From: Streptomyces caelestis
Lineage (GTDB): Bacteria; Actinomycetota; Actinomycetes; Streptomycetales; Streptomycetaceae
NCBI RefSeq assembly: GCF_014205255.1
Contig: NZ_JACHNE010000001.1
Span: 2,046,001 to 2,110,000 of the forward strand
Direction of reading: 5' to 3'
DNA: 64,000 bases
The position numbers and the translations under genes are program-made. Under the pieces are notes generated by a model. It had not been told where the DNA came from and ran no database searches. It saw only the letters and a program-made list of their open reading frames with translations. Positions 49,377 through 61,655 of this stretch are shown piece after piece (position 1 is the stretch's first letter; each line of letters opens with the position of its first letter).

Positions 49377-50798
49377 TTAGCCGACCGCGCCTTCCATCTG
49401 CAGCTCGATCAGCCGGTTGAGCTCCAGCGCGTACTCCATGGGGAGCTCCTTGGCGATGGGCTCGACGAAGCCGCGCACGATCATCGCCATCGCCTCGAAC
49501 TCGCTCAGACCGCGGCTCATCAGGTAGAAGAGCTGGTCCTCGGAGACCTTGGAGACGGTGGCCTCGTGGCCCATGGACACGTCGTCCTCGCGGACGTCCA
49601 CGTAGGGGTAGGTGTCCGAGCGGGAGATCGTGTCGACCAGCAGCGCGTCACAGAGCACGTTCGACTTGGAGCCCGCGGCGCCCTCGCCGATCTCGATCAG
49701 ACCACGGTAGGACGTACGGCCGCCACCGCGCGCGACGGACTTCGACACGATGTTGGACGACGTGTTCGGCGCCATGTGGACCATCTTGGCGCCCGCGTCC
49801 TGGTGCTGGCCCTCGCCGGCGAAGGCGATGGACAGCGTCTCGCCCTTGGCGTGCTCGCCCATCAGGTAGACGGCCGGGTACTTCATCGTCACCTTGGAGC
49901 CGATGTTGCCGTCGACCCACTCCATGGTCGCGCCCTCGTAGGCCACGGCGCGCTTGGTGACCAGGTTGTAGACGTTGTTCGACCAGTTCTGGATGGTCGT
50001 GTAGCGGCAGCGGGCGTTCTTCTTGACGATGATCTCGACGACCGCGGAGTGCAGCGAGTCCGACTTGTAGATCGGGGCGGTGCAGCCCTCGACGTAGTGC
50101 ACGTAGGCACCCTCGTCGACGATGATCAGGGTCCGCTCGAACTGGCCCATGTTCTCCGTGTTGATACGGAAGTAGGCCTGGAGCGGGATCTCCACGTGGA
50201 CGCCCGGCGGCACGTAGATGAAGGAGCCGCCCGACCACACGGCGGAGTTCAGCGACGCGAACTTGTTGTCGCCGACGGGGATGACGGTCCCGAAGTACTC
50301 CTTGAAGAGCTCCGGGTGCTCCTTCAGGGCCGTGTCGGTGTCGAGGAAGATGACGCCCTGCTCCTCCAGGTCCTCACGGATCTGGTGGTAGACGACCTCC
50401 GACTCGTACTGCGCGGCGACACCGGCGACGAGGCGGTTCTTCTCGGCCTCGGGGATGCCCAGCTTGTCGTACGTGTTCTTGATGTCCTCGGGCAGGTCCT
50501 CCCAGGAGGCCGCCTGCTTCTCCGTGGAGCGTACGAAGTACTTGATGTTGTCGAAGTCGATCCCCGACAGGTCCGAGCCCCAGTTCGGCATGGGCTTCTT
50601 CTCGAACAGGCGCAGGCCCTTGAGACGGAGCTTGGTCATCCACTCCGGCTCGTTCTTCTTGGAGGAGATGTCCCGGACGACGTCCTCGTTGATACCGCGC
50701 TTGGCAGAGGCGCCGGCCGTGTCGGAGTCGGCCCAGCCGTATTCGTACTTGCCCAGACCCTCGAGCTCAGGGTGGGCAGTCTCCGTGGGGAGTGTCAT
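49377..50798 (-). CDS. sufB: Fe-S scaffold protein SufB
   Basis: 473 residues from ATG 50798, overlapping the sufR stop. [20 protein letters not shown] start, [20 protein letters not shown] core, [20 protein letters not shown], and C-terminal [20 protein letters not shown]. Includes conserved Cys and acidic residues for cluster nucleation. Translationally coupled to sufR and separated from sufD by 59 bases. Confidence 0.95.
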   Translation of the reverse strand: MTLPTETAHPELEGLGKYEYGWADSDTAGASAKRGINEDVVRDISSKKNEPEWMTKLRLKGLRLFEKKPMPNWGSDLSGIDFDNIKYFVRSTEKQAASWEDLPEDIKNTYDKLGIPEAEKNRLVAGVAAQYESEVVYHQIREDLEEQGVIFLDTDTALKEHPELFKEYFGTVIPVGDNKFASLNSAVWSGGSFIYVPPGVHVEIPLQAYFRINTENMGQFERTLIIVDEGAYVHYVEGCTAPIYKSDSLHSAVVEIIVKKNARCRYTTIQNWSNNVYNLVTKRAVAYEGATMEWVDGNIGSKVTMKYPAVYLMGEHAKGETLSIAFAGEGQHQDAGAKMVHMAPNTSSNIVSKSVARGGGRTSYRGLIEIGEGAAGSKSNVLCDALLVDTISRSDTYPYVDVREDDVSMGHEATVSKVSEDQLFYLMSRGLSEFEAMAMIVRGFVEPIAKELPMEYALELNRLIELQMEGAVG

Positions 50799-51538
50799 GC
50801 GGGGTTCCTCCCGGCCGTGCTTGCAGATGCGTTGTGGGAAATCTTGGGGATGAACGTCGTGCAGACGCCGTCGCCGTGCGCGATGGTGGCGAGCCGCTGT
50901 ACGTGTGTACCGAGCAACTCGGCGAAAAATTCCGTCTCCGCCTCGCACAGCTGCGGGAACTGCTCGGCGACGTGGGCGACCGGGCAGTGGTGCTGGCAGA
51001 GCTGCTCACCCTTCTGCGGGTGGGGCGCACTGCGCGCCGTAGCAGCGTACCCGTCCGCGCTCAGCGCCTTGGCCAGCGCTTGTGTCCGCTGCTCGGGCGC
51101 GGCGGCCTCGACCGCCTCGCGGTACGCGCCCGCCTGTGCGGCGATCCTGGCGCGGGCGAAGGCGGCGATCGCCTCGTTGCCGCCCTCGCGGTCGGCGATC
51201 CAGCGCAGCGCGTCCGCCGCGAGCTTGTCGTACGACTGGTCGAAGGCGTCCCGGCCGCAGTCGGTCAGGGCGAACACCTTGGCCGGCCGGCCGCGGGTGC
51301 GCGCGCCGTAGACCCGCTGCTCGCGCGCCTCCACGACACCGTCGCCCGCGAGGGCGTCGAGGTGCCGGCGCACGGCCGCCTGGGTGAGACCCAGCCGCTC
51401 GGCGAGCTCGGCGACGGTCGACGGGCCGTGGTCCAGGATGGACCGCGCGACTCGGTTGCGGGTGGACCGCTCCCCGGTCGCGAGCTCCTCCTGAGGGGAC
51501 CCCGTGGGGGCCTCCCGAGCCTCGCCGACGTTTTTCAC
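50795..51538 (-). CDS. sufR: SufR-like Fe-S-sensing repressor of the suf operon
   Basis: 247 residues from GTG 51538 ([15 protein letters not shown]). N-terminal winged helix (about 30-95: [20 protein letters not shown], then [17 protein letters not shown]). The C-terminal part has cysteines in [22 protein letters not shown], the expected Fe-S ligands. First gene of the operon, overlapping sufB by four bases. The CAAC-N6-GTTG operator lies exactly at its start codon, so the gene is autoregulated and possibly leaderless. An upstream in-frame start at 51610 would place the operator inside the gene and is less likely. Confidence 0.9.
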   Translation of the reverse strand: MKNVGEAREAPTGSPQEELATGERSTRNRVARSILDHGPSTVAELAERLGLTQAAVRRHLDALAGDGVVEAREQRVYGARTRGRPAKVFALTDCGRDAFDQSYDKLAADALRWIADREGGNEAIAAFARARIAAQAGAYREAVEAAAPEQRTQALAKALSADGYAATARSAPHPQKGEQLCQHHCPVAHVAEQFPQLCEAETEFFAELLGTHVQRLATIAHGDGVCTTFIPKISHNASASTAGRNPA

Positions 51539-51551
51539 AACGCCATTGTTG
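51538..51551. promoter_or_regulatory. SufR-type operator CAAC-N6-GTTG
   Basis: CAAC-GCCATT-GTTG matches the motif I know for cyanobacterial SufR exactly, including the spacing. It abuts the sufR GTG. Confidence 0.7.
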
Positions 51552-51610
51552 CGTAATTCATCGGGGCCGGGCAAGCGGCGTCCGGCCACACCGAAGGTGC
51601 CCTGCGTCAC

Positions 51611-51629
51611 TTAGGTAAAGCTAACTTGA
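51611..51629. promoter_or_regulatory. Iron-box-like site (DtxR/DmdR family)
   Basis: TTAGGTAAAGCTAACTTGA agrees at about 15 of 19 positions with the DtxR/DmdR-type iron box TTAGGTTAGGCTAACCTAA. It sits between divergent sufR (73 bases away) and the acetyltransferase gene (71 bases away). Confidence 0.55.
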
Positions 51630-51699
51630 CCTGCGGAAACGATCTCTGACCGATCAAAACGGTGGCATGCCGAGGCCGCTTCGGGGACACTCCCGAACC

Positions 51700-52542
51700 A
51701 TGTCCACACCCCCTCCGACCGGCCCTCTTGTCACCCGGGACACCCTGCGCGCGCAGCTGTCCGAGCTGGGTGTGCGCCCCGGTGAGACCCTCCTCGCGCA
51801 CTCCTCGCTCAGCTCCCTCGGCTGGGTCAACGGCGGCGCCGTCGCGGTCGTGCAGGGACTGCTCGACGCGCTCGGCCCTCAGGGCACCCTGGTGGTTCCG
51901 ACGCAGACCGGCGACCTCTCCGACCCGGCGCTGTGGAGCAACCCGCCCGTACCCCCGGACTGGTGGGAGACCATCCGCGCCACGATGCCCGCCTACGACC
52001 CCCGGATCACGCCCACCCGCGGGGTCGGCGTCGTCCCGGAGACCGTGCGCACCTGGCCCGGCGCGCTGCGCAGCGCCCATCCGCAGACCTCGTTCGCGGC
52101 GGTCGGCCCGCGCGCGGCGGAGGTGATCGAGGGGCACGCGCCCGACTGCCGGCTCGGCGAGCGCAGCCCGCTCGCGAAGCTGGAGGCCATGGGCGCCCGG
52201 GTCCTGCTGCTCGGGGCGGGCTACGCCTCCTGCACCAGCTTCCACCTCGCCGAGTACCGGATACCGTCCCCGCGCGTCGCCGTGGGCAGGCCGGGCCCGG
52301 ACGGCTGGGAGACCGTGACCGAGGTGTCGATCAGCTCGGACCGGTTCGACGAGCTGGGCTACGACTTCGAGCGGGACCGTCCCGTCGTACGCGGAAAGGT
52401 CGGGGCGGCCGAGGCGCGGCTGTTCCCGGTGGCGGACGCGGTGGCCTACGCCGAACAGTGGCTGACGGTCCACCGGCCCCGTGAGGAGGAGTTCCTGCAC
52501 CCTCTCTCTGCTCCGCTCGAGCGGGGGGACCCCCAGGTCTGA
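51700..52542 (+). CDS. AAC(3)-family aminoglycoside N-acetyltransferase-like protein
   Basis: 280 residues from ATG 51700 ([20 protein letters not shown]). [55 protein letters not shown] and [20 protein letters not shown] correspond to the acetyl-CoA and catalytic His/Glu regions of the AAC(3) (antibiotic_NAT) family. True resistance is uncertain, as many chromosomal members have no known drug substrate. The proximity of an iron box suggests its promoter may be iron-responsive. Confidence 0.88.
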   Translation: MSTPPPTGPLVTRDTLRAQLSELGVRPGETLLAHSSLSSLGWVNGGAVAVVQGLLDALGPQGTLVVPTQTGDLSDPALWSNPPVPPDWWETIRATMPAYDPRITPTRGVGVVPETVRTWPGALRSAHPQTSFAAVGPRAAEVIEGHAPDCRLGERSPLAKLEAMGARVLLLGAGYASCTSFHLAEYRIPSPRVAVGRPGPDGWETVTEVSISSDRFDELGYDFERDRPVVRGKVGAAEARLFPVADAVAYAEQWLTVHRPREEEFLHPLSAPLERGDPQV

Positions 52543-52573
52543 GGCCCCGCGCACGTACCTAGACTCTGGAGAC

Positions 52574-53497
52574 ATGCGAAGTGAGCCCGTGGTCCAGGTC
52601 CAGGCCCTGGTGAAGCGGTACGGCACGAAGACCGCGGTGAACGGGCTCGACCTGGTGGCCCGGGAGGGTGTGACCGCCGTGCTCGGCCCCAACGGGGCGG
52701 GCAAGACGACCACGGTCGAGACCTGCGAGGGGTACCGGAAGCCGGACTCCGGCACGGTGCGCGTCCTGGGCCTCGACCCGGTCGGACAGTCGCAGGAGCT
52801 GAGGCCCCGCATCGGCGTGATGCTCCAGTCCGGCGGCGTCTACTCGGGCTCCCGCGCCGACGAGATGCTCCGCCACGTGGCCAAGCTGCACGCCCACCCC
52901 CTGGACGTGGACGCGCTCATCGAACGCCTCGGGCTCGGCTCCTGCGGCCGTACGACGTACCGGCGGTTGTCGGGCGGACAGCAGCAGCGGCTCGCCCTCG
53001 CGATGGCCGTGGTCGGGCGCCCCGAGCTGGTGTTCCTGGACGAGCCGACCGCCGGGCTCGACCCGCAGGCCCGCCGCGCCACCTGGGACCTGGTCCGGGA
53101 CCTGCGCGACGACGGTGTCTCCGTGATCCTCACCACCCACTACATGGACGAGGCCGAGCAGCTCGCCGACGACGTGGCGATCATCGACGGGGGCCGGGTC
53201 ATCGCCCAGGGCTCCCCGGAGGAGCTGTGCCGGGGCGGTGCCGAGAACACGCTCCGCTTCTCCGGCCGCCCCGGGCTGGACGTCGGCTCGCTGCTGAAGG
53301 CCCTGCCGGCCGACTGCTCGGCCGCCGAGCTGACGCCGGGTTCGTACCGGGTCGTCGGCAAGATCGACCCGCAACTGCTCGCGACGGTCACCTCCTGGTG
53401 CGCCCAGCACGGCGTGATGCCGGAGAAGATCTCGGTGGAACGGCACACCCTCGAAGACGTCTTCCTGGAGCTCACGGGTAAGGAGCTGCGTTCGTGA
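52574..53497 (+). CDS. ABC transporter ATP-binding protein (DrrA/exporter type)
   Basis: 307 residues from ATG 52574. Walker A GPNGAGKTTTVET, Q-loop VMLQSGGVY, signature RLSGGQQQRLALAMA, Walker B LVFLDEPTAGLDPQARR, H-loop TTHYMDEAEQ. A C-terminal extension (about 220-305) is typical of DrrA/NodI-like exporters. The stop overlaps the permease start as GTGA. Substrate unknown. Confidence 0.92.
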   Translation: MRSEPVVQVQALVKRYGTKTAVNGLDLVAREGVTAVLGPNGAGKTTTVETCEGYRKPDSGTVRVLGLDPVGQSQELRPRIGVMLQSGGVYSGSRADEMLRHVAKLHAHPLDVDALIERLGLGSCGRTTYRRLSGGQQQRLALAMAVVGRPELVFLDEPTAGLDPQARRATWDLVRDLRDDGVSVILTTHYMDEAEQLADDVAIIDGGRVIAQGSPEELCRGGAENTLRFSGRPGLDVGSLLKALPADCSAAELTPGSYRVVGKIDPQLLATVTSWCAQHGVMPEKISVERHTLEDVFLELTGKELRS

Positions 53498-54264
53498 CCG
53501 CCACCGGCACCTATGCGCCGAAGCCGGGGGCCGCGCCCCTCCCCCGCATGATCGCGGCCCAGGCCGCGCTCGAGACGAAGATGCTGCTGCGCAACGGCGA
53601 GCAGCTGCTGCTGACCGTCGTCATCCCGACGCTGCTCCTGGTCCTGTTCAGCACCGTGGACATCGTCGACACGGGCGCCGGCGAGGCCGTCGACTTCCTC
53701 GCCCCCGGCATCCTCGCGCTCGCGGTGATGTCGACGGCGTTCACCGGCCAGGCGATCGCGACCGGCTTCGAGCGCCGCTACGGCGTCCTGAAGCGGCTCG
53801 CCTCCTCGCCTCTGCCGCGCTGGGGTCTGATGACGGCGAAGACGCTGTCCGTGCTGGTCACCGAGGTGCTCCAGGTGATCCTGCTGACGGTGATCGCCTT
53901 CGCGCTCGGCTGGTCGCCGCAGGGCAATCCGTTCGCCGTCCTGCTGCTCCTGGTCCTCGGGACGGCGGCCTTCTCGGGCCTCGGTCTGCTGATGGCCGGG
54001 ACGCTGAAGGCCGAGGCGACGCTCGCCGCCGCCAACCTGGTGTTCCTGCTGCTACTCGTCGGCGGCGGGGTCATCGTGCCGCTCGACAAGTTCCCCTCCG
54101 CCGCGCAGGACCTGCTCGGCCTGCTGCCCATCTCGGCCCTGTCGGACGGCCTGCGGGACGTGCTCCGGCACGGGGCCGGGATGCCCTGGGCCGACCTGGG
54201 GATCCTGGGTGTCTGGGCGGTCGTGGGGCTGGCGGCGGCCGGACGGTTCTTCCGCTGGGAGTGA
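53494..54264 (+). CDS. ABC-2 type permease
   Basis: 256 residues from GTG 53494. Six membrane helices; ILALAVMSTAFTGQAIATGFERRYGVLKRLASSPLPR holds the ABC-2 signature (core FERRYGVLKRLASSPL). Works with the preceding ATPase as a small exporter. In actinobacteria this pair commonly precedes the heme A synthase gene. Confidence 0.9.
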   Translation: MTATGTYAPKPGAAPLPRMIAAQAALETKMLLRNGEQLLLTVVIPTLLLVLFSTVDIVDTGAGEAVDFLAPGILALAVMSTAFTGQAIATGFERRYGVLKRLASSPLPRWGLMTAKTLSVLVTEVLQVILLTVIAFALGWSPQGNPFAVLLLLVLGTAAFSGLGLLMAGTLKAEATLAAANLVFLLLLVGGGVIVPLDKFPSAAQDLLGLLPISALSDGLRDVLRHGAGMPWADLGILGVWAVVGLAAAGRFFRWE

Positions 54265-54289
54265 GGCCATGACGGCTGGGAGAAGGCCC

Positions 54290-55339
54290 ATGACGGACCC
54301 TCGTGAAAGCGTGCACAAGCAGCGCCCTACGATGGGTCGCGTGCCAAAAGTGACCCCCGCCGAGGCCAGGGCGGCCCTGCGCAACCCCCTCGCCTTCATC
54401 GCCGCGCGCTGGACCCCTGAACCCCGGACGGTCCAGCGCGCGGCCCTCTCCGCGATCGTGATGTCGGTGCTCATCGTGGTCACCGGCGGAGCCGTACGGC
54501 TGACCGGCTCGGGCCTCGGCTGCCCGACCTGGCCCAAGTGCACCGCGGACTCACTCACCGCGACCAGCGCGATGGGCGTCCACGGCGCCATCGAGTTCGG
54601 CAACCGCATGCTGGCGTACGTGCTGAGCGCCGCCGTCGGCTGGGCGATCATCGCCGCGCGCTCCCAGAAGCCGCACCGGCGCAGCCTGACCCGGCTGGGC
54701 TGGGCGCAGTTCTGGATCGTGATGAGCAACGGGGTGCTGGGCGGCATCGTGGTGCTGGTCGGGCTCAACCCGTACACGGTCGCGGCCCACTTCGTGGCGA
54801 CGTCCGCGCTCATCGCGGTGGCCACGGTGATGTGGCAGCGCACCCGTGAGGGCGACGCGCCGCCGCGCCCGCTGGTCGGCAAGGCTGTGCGGCAGCTGGT
54901 GTGGTTCCTGGTCGTCGCGGCCGTGCTGCTGATCCTGGTCGGCACGGTGGTCACCGGCGCCGGCCCGCACGCCGGCGACTCCAGCGGGGTCGAGCGGATG
55001 CCGGTCGACTGGGAGACGGTGAGCAAGCTGCACGCCGTGCTGGCGTGGATCGTGGTGACGCTGACGTTCGCCCTGTGGTTCGTCCTCAAGGCGGTCGACG
55101 CGCCGCGCGACCCGCTGAACCGCACCCGCGAACTGTTCCTGATCCTGCTCGCGCAGGGCGTCATCGGCTACGTCCAGTACTTCACGGACCTGCCAGAGCT
55201 CCTGGTCGGCCTGCACATGTTCGGCTCGGCCGTGATGTGGATCTGGGTGCTGCGGGTGGTGCTGTCGCTGCGCGAACGGCCTGAGGTCGTGGCCGACGTG
55301 CCCGGTCCCGCGCCCGAGGCCACCCTGACGAAGGCCTAG
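54290..55339 (+). CDS. ctaA: Heme A synthase (CtaA/COX15)
   Basis: 349 residues from ATG 54290, chosen for GGGAGAAGG just upstream; ATG 54332 or GTG 54341 would give shorter forms. Eight membrane helices. VVTGGAVRLTGSGLGCPTWPKC carries the paired cysteines, HGAIEFGNRMLA the Glu/His of helix 2, and HFVATSALIAV, KLHAVLAWIVV, and LVGLHMFGSAV supply heme-ligand histidines. It converts heme O to heme A for cytochrome oxidase, completing the CtaB step encoded 2 kb away. The stop TAG forms half of the CTAG target of the adjacent MITE. Confidence 0.92.
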   Translation: MTDPRESVHKQRPTMGRVPKVTPAEARAALRNPLAFIAARWTPEPRTVQRAALSAIVMSVLIVVTGGAVRLTGSGLGCPTWPKCTADSLTATSAMGVHGAIEFGNRMLAYVLSAAVGWAIIAARSQKPHRRSLTRLGWAQFWIVMSNGVLGGIVVLVGLNPYTVAAHFVATSALIAVATVMWQRTREGDAPPRPLVGKAVRQLVWFLVVAAVLLILVGTVVTGAGPHAGDSSGVERMPVDWETVSKLHAVLAWIVVTLTFALWFVLKAVDAPRDPLNRTRELFLILLAQGVIGYVQYFTDLPELLVGLHMFGSAVMWIWVLRVVLSLRERPEVVADVPGPAPEATLTKA

Positions 55340-55437
55340 GCCTGTCGTTTGGATCAGATCGCAGACGCGGGGCCTGGCACGCGCGTCTGCGCTGAAAAGG
55401 TGCCGTCGATTCCCTGCGACCTGATCCAAACGAGGCC
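55340..55437. mobile_element. MITE-like element with CTAG target duplication
   Basis: About 98 bases between two CTAG copies (55336-55339 and 55438-55441). Terminal inverted repeats of about 25 bases share TCGTTTGGATCAG(A/G)TCGCAG. The YTAR-type duplication is that of IS5-family (IS427/IS1031) elements. No coding capacity. Confidence 0.75.
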
Positions 55438-56544
55438 CTAGTCCAGCCCGTACACCCGGCGCGCGTTCCCCGACGCCAGCATCCCCGCCACCCGTTGCGC
55501 GTCGGCCAGGGACCACGCGCCCTCGGCGACCCAGGTGCCGAGCACCCGGCCGAGCGCCTCGCGGAAGAGCCGGGCGCCCACCACGTGCAGCTCGGGCAGC
55601 CCCTGGGCGCCGCTGGAGAACAGGATCTTGCCGAACGGGGCCAGCTCCAGGATCTCCGCGAGGACGGTCGCGGCGCGGGCGCCGGTGCGCACCAGGGCGG
55701 CGCCGGAGTCGACGTAGACGTGCGGGAAGACGCCGGCCAGGTGGGCGGCGTGCCGGTGGTACGGGTAGCCGTGCAGCAGGACGAGGTCCGTGCCGAGACC
55801 GGCCGTGGCCCGTACGAAGTCCGTCAGCAGCACCGGATCCGTACGGTCCATCCGCAGGCCCGGCGCGCCGAGCCCCGCGTGCAGCTGGAGCGGCAGGCCC
55901 GAGGCGACGGCGCTCCACAGCAGGTGCCGCAGCAGCACGGGGTCGCTCAGCTCTCCACCGACACCGCGCCCCGCGAGCCAGCGGCCGACGGCCCCCCGCA
56001 CCTCCCCCGGCCCCGGCGGCTCGGGGGCGAGCGCGAGGCCGTGCCGTACGCCCGCGACCGAGGTGAAGGCGACGGCGTTCCCGGCGGCCGCGTGCACGGA
56101 CTCGGCGAGGTTCGCGAGGAAGGACTCGACGGTCCCGGAGGTGTCGGCGACCTGCTCGGCGAGCAGCTCCAGCCGTACGATCTCGCGGGCCTCGGCGGCT
56201 CCGGCGGAGGCCAGTTCGCCGGGTTCGGTCAGATCACCGGGCAGGCCCGTGTCGACCAGGTACGTCGTGATGCCGCTGCCGCGCAGGAGCCGGCGGGCGG
56301 ACTCCAGGACACCCAGTTCGCGGCGGCGGGCCAGGTAGCGGGCGGGCGCGCAGTGCGGTTCGAGGCCGAGCAGGGGTGGGCACCAGCGCCGCACGGCGAA
56401 GCCGGTCTGGGTGTCGAAAAGGGTGGTGCCGGGGGCGGGTGGGCCCTCCGTGCGGGAGAGGTGGGCCTCGAAGGTGCCGAGGCCCAGCTCTGTGCGGAGC
56501 ACTCCGTGGCAGTACTGGTCCACTAGGGACGGCGTTTCGATCAT
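55438..56544 (-). CDS. Amidohydrolase-like (TIM-barrel) protein
   Basis: 368 residues from ATG 56544 (MIETPSLVDQYCHGVLRTEL). Metal-dependent-hydrolase-like features: the early DQYCHG (a variant of the usual HxH), LPLQLHAGLGAPGLRMD with His, LVLLHGYPYHRHAAHLAGVF, HVYVDSGAALV and GKILFSSGAQGLPE with the final Asp site replaced by Ser. These match the amidohydrolase_2 family associated with glutamine-synthetase-like or uronate isomerase-like enzymes. The loss of typical metal residues makes hydrolase activity uncertain. Its stop TAG is part of the right CTAG of the MITE. Confidence 0.75.
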   Translation of the reverse strand: MIETPSLVDQYCHGVLRTELGLGTFEAHLSRTEGPPAPGTTLFDTQTGFAVRRWCPPLLGLEPHCAPARYLARRRELGVLESARRLLRGSGITTYLVDTGLPGDLTEPGELASAGAAEAREIVRLELLAEQVADTSGTVESFLANLAESVHAAAGNAVAFTSVAGVRHGLALAPEPPGPGEVRGAVGRWLAGRGVGGELSDPVLLRHLLWSAVASGLPLQLHAGLGAPGLRMDRTDPVLLTDFVRATAGLGTDLVLLHGYPYHRHAAHLAGVFPHVYVDSGAALVRTGARAATVLAEILELAPFGKILFSSGAQGLPELHVVGARLFREALGRVLGTWVAEGAWSLADAQRVAGMLASGNARRVYGLD

Positions 56545-56639
56545 CCGGGCTCCCCGGGGTGGACCCTGTTGTTCCTAAGGGTCCTAACGGGTGAACCGGG
56601 TTGAGGTCGCGGTTCCGTCGTGGGTGCGTCGGTGTGTTC

Positions 56640-56718
56640 GGCGGGTGCGGGTCCGTTGTTGTTGCTCGCGCCCACGCGGCGGAGCCGCACACCGACACAG
56701 CCCCGCGCCCCTAAGGGG
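56640..56718 (-). repeat. Dispersed Streptomyces intergenic repeat, related copy
   Basis: Minus strand reads CCCCTTAGGGGCGCGGGGCT, then GTGCGGCTCCGCCGCGTGGG, a widespread streptomycete intergenic motif related at its core (AGGGGCGCGGGG) to the copies at 16559 and 32029. Confidence 0.6.
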
Positions 56719-57051
56719 TCAGTCGTTCTTCGGGCCGCCTACTTGGATCCCCGCCATGCGCGACCACTCGTAGCGGCCCGTCTTGACCTTCGCGGCGAAC
56801 TCGCCGTCGAAGGACTCGTGGCGGGTGATGCCCGCCTTCTCCACGGCCTTCTCGGCGATCTCGTAGGTCGGGGCGACCAGGTCGCCCCAGTTGCCGTCCT
56901 CGCCGACCAGGACGATGCGGGCGCCGCGCTCGCCGAGGTAGGCGACCTGGCCCTCGGCGCCGCCGTGGGCCTTGGAGAAGGAGGAGATCTGCTTGGCCAG
57001 CCGGGCCACCTTGCGCTCGGCCTTCGGGTCAACCTGCTGCGTCTCTGCCAT
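56719..57051 (-). CDS. Conserved small cytoplasmic protein
   Basis: 110 residues from ATG 57051 (MAETQQVDPKAERKVARLAK). No signal or membrane segment. ARIVLVGEDGNWGDLVAPTYEIAEKAVEKAG and the C-terminal GRYEWSRMAGIQVGG recur in actinobacterial homologues that I remember only as hypothetical. Convergent with nothing; sits between the amidohydrolase-like gene and ctaB. Function unknown. Confidence 0.7.
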   Translation of the reverse strand: MAETQQVDPKAERKVARLAKQISSFSKAHGGAEGQVAYLGERGARIVLVGEDGNWGDLVAPTYEIAEKAVEKAGITRHESFDGEFAAKVKTGRYEWSRMAGIQVGGPKND

Positions 57052-57109
57052 GACCAGGATGCTACTCACGAGTAGATCGACTGGCGAGAGCAGGGCCCTG
57101 TGACGTACG

Positions 57110-58057
57110 TCAGCGCAGGAAGGGGTCGACCGCGACGGCCACGAACAGCAGCGAGACGTAGGTGATCGACCAGTGGAACAGGCGCATCTCCTTCAGCTTC
57201 GCGCCCGTCACCTCCGCCTTGGCGCGGTTCTGCAGGCCGTGCGCCTCCCAGAGCCAGAAGCCGCCCGCCAGCAGGGCGACCGCCGTGTAGAACCAGCCGG
57301 TGTAGCCGAGCGGGGTCAGCAGAAGCGAGACGGCCACCATGACCCAGCTGTAGATCACGATCTGCTTGGCGACGACCTTGTTGGAGGCGACCACCGGCAG
57401 CATCGGCACGCCCACGCGCGCGTAGTCCTCCCTGACCTTCATGGACAGCGGCCAGTAGTGCGGCGGCGTCCAGAAGAACATGACGAGGAACAGGATGATC
57501 GGCGCCCACGACATCGAGTTCGTGACCGAGGACCAGCCGATCAGCACCGGCAGGCAGCCGGCGATGCCGCCCCACACGATGTTCTGCGAGGTACGGCGCT
57601 TGAGGATCATCGTGTAGACGACGACGTAGAAGAGGAGCGCGCCGAGGGAGAGCCAGGCGCTCAGCCAGTTCACCGTGAGGCCGAACAGCAGTGTCGAGGC
57701 GACGGCCAGGGTGATGCCGAAGACGAGGCACTCGCGCGGGCTGACCATGCCGGTGACCAGCGGCCGCTGCGAGGTGCGGTCCATCAGCGCGTCGATGTCG
57801 CGGTCGATGTACATGTTGAGCGCGTTGGCGCCGCCCGCGGACATGTAACCGCCGACGCAGGTCAGCAGCACCAGCGTCAGGTCGGGCACGCCCTGCTGCG
57901 CCAGGAACATCACCGGAACCGTCGTGATCAGCAACAGTTCGATGATCCGTGGCTTGGTGAGAGCCACGAACGCCTTGACACGGGCCCCGAACGGCCGGTG
58001 GGCCGGGCTCTGGTCCGCCCCGAGCATCCCCGCTGGACGGGATTCAACGGCCGTCAC
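57110..58057 (-). CDS. ctaB: Protoheme IX farnesyltransferase (heme O synthase)
   Basis: 315 residues from GTG 58057 ([20 protein letters not shown]). UbiA-type prenyltransferase with eight or nine helices. [20 protein letters not shown], then [22 protein letters not shown] (core NxxxDxxxDxxMxRTxxRP), and the second acidic motif [13 protein letters not shown]. It farnesylates heme B to heme O, feeding CtaA. Divergent from the transketolase gene; the 353 bases between hold both promoters, but I see no clear consensus hexamers. Confidence 0.95.
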   Translation of the reverse strand: MTAVESRPAGMLGADQSPAHRPFGARVKAFVALTKPRIIELLLITTVPVMFLAQQGVPDLTLVLLTCVGGYMSAGGANALNMYIDRDIDALMDRTSQRPLVTGMVSPRECLVFGITLAVASTLLFGLTVNWLSAWLSLGALLFYVVVYTMILKRRTSQNIVWGGIAGCLPVLIGWSSVTNSMSWAPIILFLVMFFWTPPHYWPLSMKVREDYARVGVPMLPVVASNKVVAKQIVIYSWVMVAVSLLLTPLGYTGWFYTAVALLAGGFWLWEAHGLQNRAKAEVTGAKLKEMRLFHWSITYVSLLFVAVAVDPFLR

Positions 58058-58410
58058 GCACACCCCTACAGAGACATCCCAGCAAGCCTCACCCGTGTGA
58101 AGTACCGGTAAAGGCTCGCGCGTACCACGCCACTTTAGACGTTGCCCAGAGTCGGACATTCGCGGGGGTCGGGTCGTGTTGGAGGGCGGCTCCCGAAGGG
58201 CGCGTGGCAGCTCGATTGAGCACCCGGATGAGCGGCTCCGTATTCACCTGTCGAAGGGGATACAGCCCAGTCAGGGGGCGGATCCAAACGTGTCCCGGCA
58301 CTCTGGAGTGACTCGAAAGAACGCACGTCCCACGGGGGTAGGCTCGGCTGCGGCCGGTGGACGCCCCGATACACCGGCATCCGACATGTGGAGAGGAGCC
58401 CTGACCCAGG

Positions 58411-60498
<2,088 letters not shown>

Positions 60499-60532
60499 CG
60501 CTCATATACGACACGTAGGAGATGGAATTTCC

Positions 60533-61651
60533 ATGACAGACGCACTGAAGCGCCTCTCCGAGGAGGGCGTCGCGATCTGGCTGGACGACCTGTCCCGCAA
60601 GCGGATCACGTCCGGCAACCTCGCCGAGCTCCTCGACCAGCAGCACGTCGTGGGCGTCACCACCAACCCGTCGATCTTCCAGAAGGCGATCTCGCAGGGT
60701 GACGGTTACGACACGCAGCTGACCGACCTCGCCGCCCGCAAGGTCACCGTCGAAGAGGCCATCCGCATGATCACGACGGCGGACGTCCGCGACGCCGCCG
60801 ATGTCCTGCGCCCCGTCTTCGACGCCACCGGCGGCAAGGACGGCCGGGTCTCGATCGAGGTCGACCCCCGCCTGGCGCACAACACGCGGGCGACGGTCGC
60901 CGAGGCCAAGCAGCTCGCGTGGCTGGTGGACCGGCCCAACACCCTCATCAAGATCCCGGCGACCGAGGCGGGTATCCCGGCCATCGCCGAGACCATCGGC
61001 CTGGGCATCAGCGTCAACGTCACGCTGATCTTCTCGCTGGAGCGCTACCGCCTGGTCATGGACGCGTTCCTGACCGGCCTGGAGAAGGCCAAGGAGCGCG
61101 GCCTGGACCTGTCGCAGATCCACTCGGTGGCGTCGTTCTTCGTCTCCCGCGTGGACACCGAGATCGACAAGCGGATCGACGCGCTCGGCACCGACGAGGC
61201 CAAGGCGCTGCGCGGCAAGGCCGCCATCGCCAACGCCCGTCTGGCCTACCAGGCGTACGAGGAGGTCTTCTCCTCGGACCGCTGGAACGCCCTGGAGAAG
61301 GCGGGCGCCAACAAGCAGCGTCCGCTGTGGGCGTCCACCGGCGTGAAGGACAAGGCGTACAAGGACACCATGTACGTCACCGAGCTGGTCGCGCCGAACA
61401 CGGTGAACACCATGCCGGAGGCGACCCTGTTCGCCACCGAGGAGCACGGCGAGATCACCGGCAACACCGTCGCCGGCACGTACGAGCAGGCCCGCGCCGA
61501 CCTCGACGCCGTCGAGAAGCTCGGGATCAAGTACGACGACGTGGTCCGGCTGCTGGAGGAGGAGGGCGTCGAGAAGTTCGAGGCGTCCTGGACCGACCTG
61601 CTGAAGTCGACCGAGGCCGAGCTCAAGCGCCTCGCCCCTTCGGAGGGCTGA
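60533..61651 (+). CDS. tal: Transaldolase
   Basis: 372 residues from ATG 60533, with GTAGGAGATGG upstream. [20 protein letters not shown] start, [41 protein letters not shown] with the Schiff-base lysine (about residue 140), and [17 protein letters not shown]. It is the long actinobacterial form. Follows tkt by 34 bases. Confidence 0.96.
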   Translation: MTDALKRLSEEGVAIWLDDLSRKRITSGNLAELLDQQHVVGVTTNPSIFQKAISQGDGYDTQLTDLAARKVTVEEAIRMITTADVRDAADVLRPVFDATGGKDGRVSIEVDPRLAHNTRATVAEAKQLAWLVDRPNTLIKIPATEAGIPAIAETIGLGISVNVTLIFSLERYRLVMDAFLTGLEKAKERGLDLSQIHSVASFFVSRVDTEIDKRIDALGTDEAKALRGKAAIANARLAYQAYEEVFSSDRWNALEKAGANKQRPLWASTGVKDKAYKDTMYVTELVAPNTVNTMPEATLFATEEHGEITGNTVAGTYEQARADLDAVEKLGIKYDDVVRLLEEEGVEKFEASWTDLLKSTEAELKRLAPSEG

Positions 61652-61655
61652 ACAG

